From: Desulfosporosinus shakirovi
GTDB taxonomy: Bacteria > Bacillota > Desulfitobacteriia > Desulfitobacteriales > Desulfitobacteriaceae
Length of the DNA stretch: 64,000 bases
Reading direction: 5' to 3'
NCBI RefSeq assembly: GCF_020595055.1
Contig: NZ_JAJDOO010000010.1
Coordinates: 62,001-126,000 of the forward strand
Part shown: positions 33,874 to 44,764 of the stretch, in pieces
How the letters are laid out: every line of letters begins with the position of its first letter
Numbering within the stretch: position 1 is the first letter of the stretch
Notes under the pieces: model-generated
Told to the model about the DNA's origin: nothing
The model's input: only the letters and a program-made list of their open reading frames with translations
Databases searched by the model: none
Position numbers and translations under genes: made by a program

Positions 33874-35286
33874 CTAAGATCGTTGAGCGATGAACTCTAA
33901 CAATTTCTTATCAATGTTTTCGTCAAGTGCGGGTGGTACGTAATTAGCCAAAACCTCTTGCCACTGTTTATGGGCCCTTTGGTTTGTGTCCAATTTTTCC
34001 TTGGACCAGGCATCAAAGGCGGCACGATCACTTAACTGAGGTGTGCGGAACTCCTTTTTATGGTTTCTTCGGGTATGTTTCTGCGTGAGGAAGTGTCCGC
34101 CCGGTCCGACTTTAGCAATCGCATCGTAAGCTAAACCGTCCTCATCAAAGTTGAAGCCTTTCAAATAGTGCAAAAGCATTCCTGCCATTTCATCGTCCAT
34201 CATAAATTTTTCATAGGAAATAGCCATGAAATATTGTAAAATCCCCGCAGTATGAAGAACAAAGTTGATACCTGTTACGCTAGCCGCCATCAGCGTCATC
34301 ATGGATTCATAACCAGCTTGAGCATCCACAATCTTGGAATCATTCAAGCCGCCGCCTGATCGACTGGGAACACCGTAGTAGCGGGCGATTTGAGCACTGG
34401 CTGAAATAAATAAGGCTGTTTCCGGACTGCCGATAGAGAGACTGCCTGTACGCATATCACTGAGAGCGGAAGTCGAGCCATATACAACCGGTGTTCCTGG
34501 ATTAATACTTTGGGCTAAAGCTATCCCTGCCAAGACTTCAGCATTTTGCAGTGCTAAAGTACCGACCAAGGCTGCCGGTCCTGTAGAACCAGCCATAACC
34601 AGAGAAGCTACAACAACAGCCTGTCCTGCTTCTGCATAGGCCATCAAGGCTCCTAGCATTCTCTCGTCAAATTTCAAGGGCGTCAGGGAGTTAATTAGAG
34701 AAATGAGCACCGGTTTCTCTTTAATGACATCTTTGCCTCCAAAAAGTAACCCAGCCATTTCGATAGAGTCCTGTGCACGTTCCCGTCCCTCGGCACTACC
34801 CATGAAACACTTATCCGAGTTTTTGATGGAGCTGTAAATCATTTTTAGGTGTCTAATTTCATCCGGAATATCTTGGGGCTCAGCCACCGTCCCCCCTGTC
34901 ATATGCAAGTTTTTGCTTGCTCCGGCTAGCTTAACAATATTTTCGTAGTCCTGCATCGTGCTTTTACGACGGGTCCCATCAGCTAATTGGATAAAGGGAG
35001 CTCCGTAACCAGGCATATAGATTATATTTTCGCCGCCACACACCAAGTTGTGCTCTGGATTGCGGGCGTGCAGAGTAAATTCAGCAGGTGCCAGCTTAAT
35101 TTTCCCTTCAATAAATTCTCTTGTGAAATGGACCCGGTTTCCTTCTACCTTTAGTCCTTGGGCCCTAAAGACCTTCAAAGCCGGTTCATATTCAAAATCC
35201 ATACCGATTTCTTCAAGAATCTTAATTGATTCATTATGGATTATCAGCACCTGCTCTTCAGTCAACACATTATACTTTGGCAACAT
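33874..35286 (-). CDS. mtgB: Betaine:corrinoid methyltransferase MtgB (MttB superfamily)
   Basis: 470 residues, the length of non-pyrrolysine MttB-superfamily enzymes (COG5598). No in-frame TAG occurs, so it is not a pyrrolysine trimethylamine enzyme. The start NVLTEEQVLIIHNESIKILEEIGMDF and the block SAEGRERAQDS are characteristic. It demethylates a quaternary amine, most simply glycine betaine, transferring CH3 to MtgC. Related enzymes use proline betaine, carnitine or butyrobetaine, and residues at the active site do not decide this by eye. It is flanked by its corrinoid protein, methyltransferase II and two betaine transporters. Confidence 0.88.
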   Translation of the reverse strand: MLPKYNVLTEEQVLIIHNESIKILEEIGMDFEYEPALKVFRAQGLKVEGNRVHFTREFIEGKIKLAPAEFTLHARNPEHNLVCGGENIIYMPGYGAPFIQLADGTRRKSTMQDYENIVKLAGASKNLHMTGGTVAEPQDIPDEIRHLKMIYSSIKNSDKCFMGSAEGRERAQDSIEMAGLLFGGKDVIKEKPVLISLINSLTPLKFDERMLGALMAYAEAGQAVVVASLVMAGSTGPAALVGTLALQNAEVLAGIALAQSINPGTPVVYGSTSALSDMRTGSLSIGSPETALFISASAQIARYYGVPSRSGGGLNDSKIVDAQAGYESMMTLMAASVTGINFVLHTAGILQYFMAISYEKFMMDDEMAGMLLHYLKGFNFDEDGLAYDAIAKVGPGGHFLTQKHTRRNHKKEFRTPQLSDRAAFDAWSKEKLDTNQRAHKQWQEVLANYVPPALDENIDKKLLEFIAQRS

Positions 35287-35323
35287 AGTTAAACACCCCT
35301 TTATAGTTTGAATAGTATCTTCT

Positions 35324-36280
<957 letters not shown>

Positions 36281-36449
36281 TCATAACGCGAATGCGGCTT
36301 TTACATCGGGTACTTTCAACCTTTACTAGTGCGGTTCCGCAATCCTGAGAAGTTCACCCCCTATATGCTATATGACATGTTACATTTCTTGATTGATCTT
36401 CCCTGCATTCATCATAACACCATAGTTCTTCGATATTAACACTACAGTT

Positions 36450-36490
36450 ATGCTCGTTTTACTACATTTGAGGCTGAAAATGAAAATTCC
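36450..36490 (-). promoter_or_regulatory. Shared betaine-unit element, mtgA copy
   Basis: On the minus strand: GGAATTTTC, a 12-nt gap, then AAATGTAGTAAAACGAGCAT (36450-36469). The 20-mer recurs at 38214-38233 with a single difference and the GGAATTTTC box is conserved at nearly the same distance. A TATGAT hexamer lies 33 bp past the element, so it sits just upstream of the promoter, as an activator site should. Confidence 0.7.
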
Positions 36491-36626
36491 GATTATTCAT
36501 GTTTTTTAATATTATTTTCACATTTTTAATTAATATTGTTACACTAACACACATTATTAAAGTTAAAAACTAAAAACCCCACACTGATTAGCATGGAGTC
36601 TTAAGCGAGGGCCAGATACTTCTTAT

Positions 36627-38129
36627 TTAAATTTCACTTTTGAACGCCTTTACAATCGAAACAACCATAGCAAAAATAACAAACATAAAAGGAAATGCTG
36701 AAACGATGGAAGCCGTCTGCAATGCACCCAATCCCCCGGCTATCATCAAAGCAATTGCGGCCGCACCTAAAACTAAACCCCAGAAGATTTTCAGTTCAGC
36801 TTTGGGGTTTAATTCCCCACCTGATGTGAACATAGCCATGACATAGGTGGCAGAGTCCGCTGATGTAATAAAGAAGATCGCTATAATTAAGGTCGTTAGG
36901 CTTGTTAGAACACCTGTCAGCGGGTAATACTGAAACATGGCAAAAATGGCTGTACTCATATCTTTTACTACTTGTGATGCAATACCGCCCTGTTGAAAAA
37001 CATCAATATAAAGCGCACTGTTCCCCATGACTCCCATCCAGATAAAACTCATCAAAGCAGGGGCAATGACCACACCCAAAATAAATTCTCTAACCGTCCG
37101 TCCCCTTGAAATTCGGGCGATAAATGCACCAACGAACGGACCCCAGGCAACCCACCATGCCCAGTAGAAAATCGTCCAGCCCTTTACCCAACCAGGATTA
37201 GTATTATAGGCATCAGCCCAAAGACTCATTTGAATAATGTTTTGAACGTAGGAGCCCATAGTTTCGACAAAGCCATCAAGAATGAATCGAGTAGGTCCAA
37301 TGATTAGCATGAAGGTTAAAATAACAGAAAGCAACAGCATATTGACTTTGCTTAGAAATTTAATTCCTCGTTCGATTCCAGTTACTGCAGATGTTATAAA
37401 CAATGCTGTAATTACTGCGATGATAACGACAGTTGTCGTGTTACCCGTGGGTAGGCCATAGGCATAATTTAACCCAGTGCCGATCTGCATGGCACCTAAG
37501 CCTAAAGATGTAGCCACCCCAAATATTGTTGCAAATACGGCCAAGATATCAACTAACTTGCCAATCCATCCCTTAATTCCTTTTTCTCCAAGCAATGGAT
37601 AAAGGGTGGAGCTCACTAAAGCTGGTAAGCCTTTACGGAACTGAAAATAAGCCATTGACAAGCCTACAACAGCAAAAACGCTCCAAGGATGCAGACCCCA
37701 ATGAAAAAAAGTATAACGCATTGCAATCTGAGCTGATTCAATAGTAGAAGGTTGACCAGAAGGAGGAGACGCATAGTGCGTCATCGGTTCAGCTACACCC
37801 CAGAAGATAAGACCAATTCCCATACCAGCTGCAAAGAGCATGGAAAACCAGCTCAAAGTACTGTATTCAGGCTTCTCACTATCTTTGCCCAAGATAATAT
37901 TCCCATATTTACTTAGGGCAATAAATAGAGCAAAAAACAGAAAGAAAGTCACGCCAATTAAGTAACACCAGCCAAAATTTTCCGTAATGAATTGCTGTGC
38001 TGCGTTGAATGTGTCACCGGCCTCTTTAGGCTGACATAGGGTCCAGAGAACAAACAGAACCATAATGGCCGCAGAAAATGAGAAGATGGCACGATCAATT
38101 ATGCCAAGAAAACTCTTTTTATTACTCAT
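36627..38129 (-). CDS. BCCT-family betaine transporter, second copy
   Basis: About 500 residues, 12 membrane helices, with the full BCCT signature region (WVKGWTIFYWAWWVAWGPFVGAFIARISRGRT). It is related to but clearly different from the BCCT protein at 31489-32982, so the two may have different affinities or substrates. The ribosome site is GGAGGAGGAAGA. It has its own promoter with the shared element and is followed by a 380-bp gap before mtgA. Confidence 0.93.
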   Translation of the reverse strand: MSNKKSFLGIIDRAIFSFSAAIMVLFVLWTLCQPKEAGDTFNAAQQFITENFGWCYLIGVTFFLFFALFIALSKYGNIILGKDSEKPEYSTLSWFSMLFAAGMGIGLIFWGVAEPMTHYASPPSGQPSTIESAQIAMRYTFFHWGLHPWSVFAVVGLSMAYFQFRKGLPALVSSTLYPLLGEKGIKGWIGKLVDILAVFATIFGVATSLGLGAMQIGTGLNYAYGLPTGNTTTVVIIAVITALFITSAVTGIERGIKFLSKVNMLLLSVILTFMLIIGPTRFILDGFVETMGSYVQNIIQMSLWADAYNTNPGWVKGWTIFYWAWWVAWGPFVGAFIARISRGRTVREFILGVVIAPALMSFIWMGVMGNSALYIDVFQQGGIASQVVKDMSTAIFAMFQYYPLTGVLTSLTTLIIAIFFITSADSATYVMAMFTSGGELNPKAELKIFWGLVLGAAAIALMIAGGLGALQTASIVSAFPFMFVIFAMVVSIVKAFKSEI

Positions 38130-38213
38130 TCTTCCTCCTCCCAAAATGGGAAATATAACCCTACCTATTCCTCATCTTAACATCTTTCTATTATTCTAGG
38201 TTGCCACAACAAT

Positions 38214-38253
38214 GCTCGTTTTGCTACATTTATGCCATTTTCGAAAATTCCAA
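38214..38253 (-). promoter_or_regulatory. Shared betaine-unit element, BCCT copy
   Basis: Minus strand: GGAATTTTC, an 11-nt gap, then AAATGTAGCAAAACGAGCAT (38214-38233). A TAAGAT hexamer follows 32 bp later, about the same distance as in the mtgA copy. The response regulator at 41602 (AraC-type DNA-binding domain) is a natural candidate to bind it. Confidence 0.7.
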
Positions 38254-38506
38254 CTACTTTGATTAATAGTTATTCAATGCTGTCATTTCAACCTTAATAA
38301 TTAAACTAATATAATCCATTATTAAATACGGATAAAACCATTAAGTTCCAATTACAATTTACAGAATTCACTGGCAATCACCAATGGGTTAAGTCTATAA
38401 TCATAAAGGAAACTTATTTCTAAGCTGTATATATTAGTTAATTGCGCGCCGATAATGGCACCTAACCCTGGGAAGTATCGACAAAGTAAGGTGAGGAGAG
38501 GATCTT

Positions 38507-39727
38507 ATGGACCATCCACCAAAGAGCCTATTTCAACTGATCGAAGAAGATAAGCTGGTTCGAATCATCGAAACTTTCACTAAGGCCACAGACATCACTA
38601 TTGATATTAATGATGCTCTTGGTTTCCCTGTGGTAAATCATAATTACTTTTACGGCTTTTGCCGCAGTATCCGCTCCAAAGATGCCGGTCTAAGGCGATG
38701 CATTAATTCCAATGCCGCTCTGGGTTTCAATACCGTAGAGCAGGGTAATTCATGTATGGGCAAATGTCATGCTGGTGTCATGCTAATGTCGGTGCCAATC
38801 ATTGTGGAGAATCAGTTCTACGGGTCCATTACATGCGGTCAGATGCACCTCGAAAAACCACAAGCTCCAGAGATTGAGGATATGCTTCACGTTACTGCGG
38901 ACTTAGGCCTGGACCCTGAATCTTTAAGCCAAACTTTTCAGGAAATCCAGGTTATAAGTATGGAAAAATGCCAAGCTGCAGGTGGACTTATACAATTTGT
39001 AGTAAGTTATATAGTAGAACTAATCTATCGAGCTAAGATGCAAGAAGGGTTAAGTGAAGAGAAATTGAAGGCAGCCGAAGATGCCCGAATTATTGTAGAG
39101 CTTGAACACACATTGCATAAAGCAGAACTAAAAAACCTGCAGGCCCAAATCAAACCTCACTTCTTATTCAACACTCTAAATACTATCATCAGTTTGGTAA
39201 CTCTCGGTGAAAACACCAAGGGATTAAATACTCTTTTCGCCCTGTCCAATTTACTAAGACATAATATAGATCAACCTGAAGAACTGGTTTCCTTGCTGGA
39301 AGAACTTCATTATGTCGAAAGCTATCTGCTTATTCAAAAAAACAGGTTTGGAGAGCGGCTAGAAGTAACCATAGATATTCCAATCGACCTTCAAGCTATC
39401 CAAATCCCTTTCTTAAGTTTGCAGCCGTTGGTGGAGAATGCCTGTATCCACGGATTAGAACCTAAAGAGGGTAATGGTCACCTCTGGATTATGGGTAAAA
39501 AGGTAAGTGACCATGTGGAAATCTCTGTGATAGATGATGGAGTGGGCATGCCTGAACATTATGCTCCTATTGACTTAAACCAAGATCATCAGTGTGTCCC
39601 AGGGATTGGTCTGCGCAATGTTCATAGGCGCTTACAACTTCAATTCGGCAAAGAATTTGGTGTCAGGCTGTTTCCTAAACAAGCACTTACTACCGTGATT
39701 CTCTTAATCCCCAATCAGAGAGTGTAA
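38507..39727 (+). CDS. PocR-domain sensor histidine kinase (LytS/YesM type)
   Basis: 406 residues without membrane segments. Residues 8-175 are a PocR domain with its cysteines (CRSIRSKDAGLRRC, KCHAGVMLMSVPI). The kinase core follows: IKPHFLFNTLNTI with the phospho-acceptor His, then LQPLVENACIHGLEPKEG and DDGVGM/GIGLRNVHRRL for ATP binding, as in YesM/LytS kinases. It is cytosolic and probably senses a betaine-related or corrinoid-pathway metabolite. Its likely partner is the AraC-type response regulator at 41602, with ald between them on the other strand. It is divergent from the BCCT gene. Confidence 0.92.
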   Translation: MDHPPKSLFQLIEEDKLVRIIETFTKATDITIDINDALGFPVVNHNYFYGFCRSIRSKDAGLRRCINSNAALGFNTVEQGNSCMGKCHAGVMLMSVPIIVENQFYGSITCGQMHLEKPQAPEIEDMLHVTADLGLDPESLSQTFQEIQVISMEKCQAAGGLIQFVVSYIVELIYRAKMQEGLSEEKLKAAEDARIIVELEHTLHKAELKNLQAQIKPHFLFNTLNTIISLVTLGENTKGLNTLFALSNLLRHNIDQPEELVSLLEELHYVESYLLIQKNRFGERLEVTIDIPIDLQAIQIPFLSLQPLVENACIHGLEPKEGNGHLWIMGKKVSDHVEISVIDDGVGMPEHYAPIDLNQDHQCVPGIGLRNVHRRLQLQFGKEFGVRLFPKQALTTVILLIPNQRV

Positions 39728-39875
39728 ACTCCGGTATGGGTTCCTTCTCATTATCATAACACCTTGCCAGCGATTACAATTATGTGTTCCTGACTCGAAC
39801 ATCCTCGTTCGAATCAGGCGGTTCATCTAACCTCAAACGTCCTTTCAAGTCCTGTCCAACTTAAAGAGAGCATAA

Positions 39876-39903
39876 AAAGGACAGGCTTTGCCGCCTGTCC
39901 TTT
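39876..39903 (-). terminator. Terminator of ald
   Basis: Perfect 11-bp stem AAAGGACAGGC/GCCTGTCCTTT with a 6-nt loop, followed on the minus strand by TTTTTATGC. It may also serve the kinase gene from the other side. Confidence 0.88.
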
Positions 39904-39924
39904 ACTGTCTGAGGAAAAGTTTAT

Positions 39925-41064
39925 TTAGGTCAAAAAACTTGCAGGTACTTCAGTTACTTCCCCTAACGGTGTGTACTCCTGATCGAGAGCCTCTGCAACA
40001 GCTTTATAGGTGAGTTTACCATGGATAACATTGACACCGCGGGCCAGCGCCAAGTCAGTTCTGATTGCTTCAGCATAGCCTAAGTTAGCAAGCTTCAACG
40101 CGTATGGTAAAGTGGCATTGGTCAAGGCGAAGGTAGAAGTCCGAGCTACTGCTCCAGGCATGTTGGCTACACTATAGTGTATGACACCAAACTTTTCATA
40201 GGTTGGCTCTGCATGAGTAGTCACATGATCGATTGTTTCCACGCTTCCGCCTTGGTCAATTGCCACGTCCACAATCACTGAACCTGGTTTCATAGCTTTA
40301 ACCATTTCCTCAGTAACAAGCTTAGGAGCTTTTGCACCTGGGATCAGAACTGCTCCAACCAATAAATCAGCCTTCTCGGTAGCCTGCATAATATTAAAAC
40401 TGTTAGACATTAATGTTTTGATTCGTGAGCCAAAGATATCATCCAGATAGCGAAGACGAGCAGTACTTACATCCAGAATAGTGACCTCTGCCCCCATACC
40501 GATTGCCATTTTTGCCGCGTTAATACCAACAATGCCACCACCGACGATGGTAACCTTCGCAGGAGAAACTCCGGGAACCCCTCCTAAGAGAATCCCCTTT
40601 CCGCCATGTTGCTTTTCCAAGAACTGAGCACCAATCTGAACCGACATACGTCCGGCGACTTCACTCATGGGTATGAGCAAAGGTAGGCTGCCGTCAGCAG
40701 GCTGAACAGTTTCGTAAGCAATACCTACAACATTTTTCTTGAGTAACGCTGCGGTCAATGCAGGCTCGGGAGCCAGGTGAAGGTAGGTAAATAAAAGCTG
40801 ACCGTCTTTAAACAGAGTATATTCTGATGGCAGAGGCTCTTTAACTTTCATAATCATCTCTGCGCTTGTATAAACATCCTCCGGAGTAGCCAAAATTCCG
40901 GCTCCTGCGGCAATGTATTCCTGATTACTGATTCCGCTGCCTACACCAGCGTTATTTTCAATAACGACTTGGTGACCGGCTTTACAAAATGCCACTACGC
41001 CTGCGGGGGTAAGCGCAACTCGGTTTTCGTTATTCTTAATTTCTTTCGGTACTCCGATAATCAT
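39925..41064 (-). CDS. ald: Alanine dehydrogenase
   Basis: 379 residues. It starts [23 protein letters not shown] and has the NAD-binding [28 protein letters not shown] segment, both diagnostic of alanine dehydrogenase. It converts L-alanine to pyruvate, ammonia and NADH, or the reverse. It is monocistronic and sits between the PocR kinase gene and the response regulator gene. The placement is not an obvious operon link. Expression may be tied to nitrogen or carbon flux and not to betaine use. Confidence 0.97.
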   Translation of the reverse strand: MIIGVPKEIKNNENRVALTPAGVVAFCKAGHQVVIENNAGVGSGISNQEYIAAGAGILATPEDVYTSAEMIMKVKEPLPSEYTLFKDGQLLFTYLHLAPEPALTAALLKKNVVGIAYETVQPADGSLPLLIPMSEVAGRMSVQIGAQFLEKQHGGKGILLGGVPGVSPAKVTIVGGGIVGINAAKMAIGMGAEVTILDVSTARLRYLDDIFGSRIKTLMSNSFNIMQATEKADLLVGAVLIPGAKAPKLVTEEMVKAMKPGSVIVDVAIDQGGSVETIDHVTTHAEPTYEKFGVIHYSVANMPGAVARTSTFALTNATLPYALKLANLGYAEAIRTDLALARGVNVIHGKLTYKAVAEALDQEYTPLGEVTEVPASFLT

Positions 41065-41601
41065 CTAAATTACTCTCCTCTCAGTTAGGGATTTTTAATA
41101 GCAGTATCATCTCACACATACAAGTCTCTAAACCATACAAAATGTTGTGCAAAAGACTCAATATATTGTCAGGTAACTGTCTTTAAAATTATGTCTTTGA
41201 AAATTACTACTCAGGTTATTTCTTTTCTTGTTCTTTTAAGGCGGCCAATTCTTGTGAATATGATCTTAGCCAAACGGCCTTTTTGATTACACAAAACCAC
41301 ATAAACTAAAACATTAAAATTTAGATTGGCTTTTGCAATTTCATTTCATTCCTAGCAAGGTTACGTTATAATAAATGGAGCTGAACTATAATCGGCTTAA
41401 TTATCTCATAATTCAGAAATTTGTCTATTCAAATCTATGCTCAATCCTCTGATAATATTTGAATATTTTACTATGATTTAGTAAGCCTTATCAGAATATT
41501 GCACTTGGGTATAAATATTTTATACTGAACTCCATAAGTAAGTGGGCATGAGTATCCTTCAACTCATATCATTATTAACTGATTTTGAGGATGGTAATAG
41601 C
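41065..41601. other. Intergenic, AT-rich; no gene seen
   Basis: 537 bp between divergent ald and the response regulator gene. I see no conserved gene, repeat or riboswitch. It is AT-rich and likely holds both promoters; none is clear enough to mark. In-frame starts upstream of 41602 exist for the regulator but lack a ribosome site. Confidence 0.6.
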
Positions 41602-42651
41602 ATGTATAAAGTATTACTGGTTGATGATGAGGAATTAGAGCGCAAGATTTTATGGTTAACCTTACAAAACTCCGACCTTCCTATCACAATATTAGGAGAA
41701 GCTGGCAACGGACGGGAAGCCTTAGAAAAAGTCCATCTTACGCACCCCGATTTGATTATCATGGATATTAAAATGCCTGGAATTGATGGTATAGAAGCAA
41801 CCCGACAAATTAAGGCACTTTACCCTGCCACAGAAGTCATTATTTTAACAGCCTATGGTAAATTCTCTTTTTCTCAGCAAGCTATAAGAGCTCAAGCCAC
41901 AGATTATTTACTCAAACCAATTCAACCACACCAACTAATTGAGGCTGTAAAACTTGCTTTAGAGAGGCTTTCCCACAAAAAGTTTCAATCCTGTCCTGCC
42001 ATGGATTTGACAATCCTTGAAGAGCAACTAAAGACAAGAAATCTCAAGGAGAGCAAACGTCAATTGACGTTGCTTCTTGAACTTCTTGCAACTTCAAATC
42101 CTCTTCCACTAACCCCTCTTCTAAATTCTTTCGCCTTACGAATCATGGTCATCGTAACACAAGCAGTCCTATCTGCGGGTGCTGATCCCGCTAAGGTAAC
42201 TTCGTTCGAAAATGACCTCGCTCAAGATTTGTGCCATGTCTCGTCCCTTGAAGACCTGAAATCTTGGGGAGACACAATGTTGGAAAAATGTATCGGTTTA
42301 TTAGGTTTAAATCAACAGTTTGATCAAGGCCAACTCTTAGCGCGCAAAGCTATGGACTATGTTGAATTAAACTATGCTAATAATATTTCGCTAAATATGG
42401 TGGCAGCATACGTTCACGTCAGTCCAGCATATCTAAGTCGGATCTTTAATAAAAAAACAGGCGGAAGTTTAACCGATTATCTGGCCCGAGTACGGCTCAA
42501 AAAAGCCAAACAACAATTGCGCCTTACAACTGCAACCATTGACCAAATTGCCGCCGCTAACGGTTTTAATTCCAGCAGTTATTTTTCCACTATTTTTAAG
42601 AAAAACGAAGGTATTACCCCCTCCGATTACCGAGCCAATCATGCGATTTAA
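41602..42651 (+). CDS. AraC-type response regulator (YesN-like)
   Basis: About 349 residues. Receiver domain 1-120 with acidic LVDDEE, phospho-acceptor Asp in LIIMDIKMPG, Thr in ILTAYG and Lys in YLLKPIQP. A variable linker follows, then an AraC-type double helix-turn-helix (residues 255-349, NMVAAYVHVSPAYLSRIF). It is the expected partner of the PocR kinase at 38507. It may bind the element shared by the mtgA and BCCT promoters. A terminator hairpin follows at 42673. Confidence 0.93.
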   Translation: MYKVLLVDDEELERKILWLTLQNSDLPITILGEAGNGREALEKVHLTHPDLIIMDIKMPGIDGIEATRQIKALYPATEVIILTAYGKFSFSQQAIRAQATDYLLKPIQPHQLIEAVKLALERLSHKKFQSCPAMDLTILEEQLKTRNLKESKRQLTLLLELLATSNPLPLTPLLNSFALRIMVIVTQAVLSAGADPAKVTSFENDLAQDLCHVSSLEDLKSWGDTMLEKCIGLLGLNQQFDQGQLLARKAMDYVELNYANNISLNMVAAYVHVSPAYLSRIFNKKTGGSLTDYLARVRLKKAKQQLRLTTATIDQIAAANGFNSSSYFSTIFKKNEGITPSDYRANHAI

Positions 42652-42672
42652 TAATAGAGGTCAACTTAGCAA

Positions 42673-42712
42673 AATAGGGACCTAACGTTAATTAAAGCGT
42701 TAAGTCCCTATT
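42673..42712. terminator. Bidirectional terminator
   Basis: Stem AATAGGGACCTAACG against CGTTAAGTCCCTATT (15 bp with a mismatch), 10-nt loop, between the convergent response regulator and ktrA genes. T-runs lie on both sides. Confidence 0.85.
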
Positions 42713-42739
42713 ATTACTTTCATCAACTACTTTAAATAT

Positions 42740-43390
42740 TTAGTCTGGCAACTTAGAAAGGGCTTTTTTGTTGCAGACAATTACTAAAATATCTCTTTCC
42801 TCAACTACTTCATTTGCGCCTGGGGCAATGACAATCTGATCTGCACCTTTCTTAATCGCCATGACATTAATACTATAAACTGCCCGTAAATTTAGTTTCC
42901 CCAGTGATTTATTGACGAACTGGGCCGGAGCAATTATTTCAAAGATACTGTAGTCTAAGGACAATTCTATGAAATCCATAACATTAGTTCTAATCAGGTT
43001 GTTGGCTAGGCGAATCCCCATATCTTGTTCTGGATAAACAATTTTATCTGCCCCAATTTTCTCTAATACCTTTCCATGTTGGACCGACTGGGCCTTAGCG
43101 ACAACATAGGGGATTCCCATTTCTTTGAGCATCAGAGTGATTAATATATTGGCTTCAAGATCATCCCCGATTGCTACAATCGCCACATCTAAATTCCGCA
43201 CCCCTAATCCCCGGAGCGTCTCCTCCTCACGTGCATCAGCCTGCACTGCTTGGGTCACATCATTCATGACAACCTGAACTGCATTTTCGTTCTTATCTAA
43301 AGCAAGAACTTCGTGACCTAATGCAGTGAGGGTCTTAGCAACACTCGTTCCGAATCTCCCTAAGCCAATAACCACAAATTGTTTGCGCAC
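42740..43390 (-). CDS. ktrA: Potassium uptake regulatory subunit (KtrA/TrkA family)
   Basis: 216 residues: RCK-type NAD-binding domain (VIGLGRFGTSVAKTL, then LDKNENAV) and a C-terminal TrkA-C domain. It is a cytosolic ring that opens the KtrB channel in response to ATP or NADH. A GTG start follows AGGAGATAAATTAC. It lies 13 bp downstream of the channel gene and is clearly the last gene of the kdpDE-ktrBA unit. Confidence 0.93.
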   Translation of the reverse strand: MRKQFVVIGLGRFGTSVAKTLTALGHEVLALDKNENAVQVVMNDVTQAVQADAREEETLRGLGVRNLDVAIVAIGDDLEANILITLMLKEMGIPYVVAKAQSVQHGKVLEKIGADKIVYPEQDMGIRLANNLIRTNVMDFIELSLDYSIFEIIAPAQFVNKSLGKLNLRAVYSINVMAIKKGADQIVIAPGANEVVEERDILVIVCNKKALSKLPD

Positions 43391-43402
43391 GTAATTTATC
43401 TC

Positions 43403-44737
43403 CTATCCAATCATAATTCGTTCATCCGGATATTTAATGTGGGCTACTTGTTTATTTGTTTTCTGGGAAAGTACAAAAGCCAAGGTTAACGGCCCCAACC
43501 GTCCTATAAACATCGTTAAAATAATTGCCATTTTACCTACATCGGAAAGAGTGGGGGTAAGCCCCAGAGAAAGGCCCACCGTCCCAAAGGCAGACGTTAC
43601 TTCGAAAAATACGGTCATTAAATCTGAGTTTTCTGTGTGTGAGAGAATCGATAATATTATGAAAACCAAAAATAGAGCCGAAGTCGTAACTGCCCAAGCT
43701 TTCTGAATTACATCCCTGGGTAAAGTCCGCCCCTTGAAGACTACCTGAGGATCACTGCGATAGGTACTCAACACAGATAAAGCGATCGCTATAAACGTTG
43801 TTGTTTTAATCCCTCCGCCCGTTCCTCCGGGGGAAGCTCCAATAAACATGAGCACGATCATGGAGAGTAAGGTTGTGTCATACATACCCCCTATATTAAT
43901 GGTATTAAATCCTGCAGTCCGAGAAGTAGCCGATTGAAATAAGGACGCCATAACCTTTGTCCCTATAGGAAGTGGCCCTAAGGTATCTGGATTTGCAAAT
44001 TCCATGATCAATATTATCACGGTCCCTAATAAAATCAGGCCTCCGGAAACCAGTAGGACTATTTTTGTATGAAGTCTAAACTTCTTCCGATCTGCCAATA
44101 GATCCGCCATAACGATAAAGCCTAACCCTCCGCAAATAAACAAGATCATGATGGTAATATTAATAACGGGATCTCCGACGAAAGCAGTAAGACTAGAAAA
44201 ATTGCCCATGAGATCAAAACCTGCGTTATTAAACGCTGAAACAGAATGAAACACTCCATAATAAAGCGCTTTACCCCAACCGAAATCGGAATACCAACGT
44301 AAAGTTAGAATGAGGGCACCTATCGCTTCAAAAGCAAAGGAAATCAGCAGGACAGACTTCGTTAATCGAACGATACCTTCGACTGAAACCTGGTTTAGGG
44401 CCTCTTGCAACAGCAATCGTTCCTTAAGGGTAATTTTTTTTCCTAAAATCATAGCGAACAGAGTGGCAAAGGTCATAAAACCAAGTCCTCCCACTTGAAT
44501 CAAAAAAAGAATGACCCATTGCCCAAAGGGCGTAAAAGTCGTCGCAGTATCCACAACCACTAACCCTGTAACACAAACTGCCGAAGTTGATGTAAAAGCA
44601 GCATTCAAAAAAGGCAAACCTAATCCATCCTGAGTTGCTCGTGGCAAGGTCAGTAATAACGCCCCAAGCAGAATTAGGATAGCAAATCCCAAAACTAAGA
44701 CTCGAGATGGTGACATGATTTTCCTCAATGCATTCAA
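43403..44737 (-). CDS. ktrB: Potassium channel-transporter KtrB/TrkH
   Basis: 444 residues, eight transmembrane helices and four pore loops with selectivity-filter segments SAVCVTGL, SAFNNAGF, SRTAGFNT and SAFGTVGL. The length fits KtrB and not the longer TrkH. It mediates Na+-coupled K+ uptake in complex with KtrA. It is 27 bp behind kdpE. Its association with KdpDE implies control by turgor or low potassium (inference). Confidence 0.95.
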   Translation of the reverse strand: MNALRKIMSPSRVLVLGFAILILLGALLLTLPRATQDGLGLPFLNAAFTSTSAVCVTGLVVVDTATTFTPFGQWVILFLIQVGGLGFMTFATLFAMILGKKITLKERLLLQEALNQVSVEGIVRLTKSVLLISFAFEAIGALILTLRWYSDFGWGKALYYGVFHSVSAFNNAGFDLMGNFSSLTAFVGDPVINITIMILFICGGLGFIVMADLLADRKKFRLHTKIVLLVSGGLILLGTVIILIMEFANPDTLGPLPIGTKVMASLFQSATSRTAGFNTINIGGMYDTTLLSMIVLMFIGASPGGTGGGIKTTTFIAIALSVLSTYRSDPQVVFKGRTLPRDVIQKAWAVTTSALFLVFIILSILSHTENSDLMTVFFEVTSAFGTVGLSLGLTPTLSDVGKMAIILTMFIGRLGPLTLAFVLSQKTNKQVAHIKYPDERIMIG

Positions 44738-44764
44738 TTCCTTTTCCCTCCATGTGAATCTGCA

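Noticed and set aside
33874-35286. Pyrrolysine-type trimethylamine methyltransferase
   Set aside because: No in-frame TAG codon occurs; the length and context fit a non-pyrrolysine betaine enzyme.
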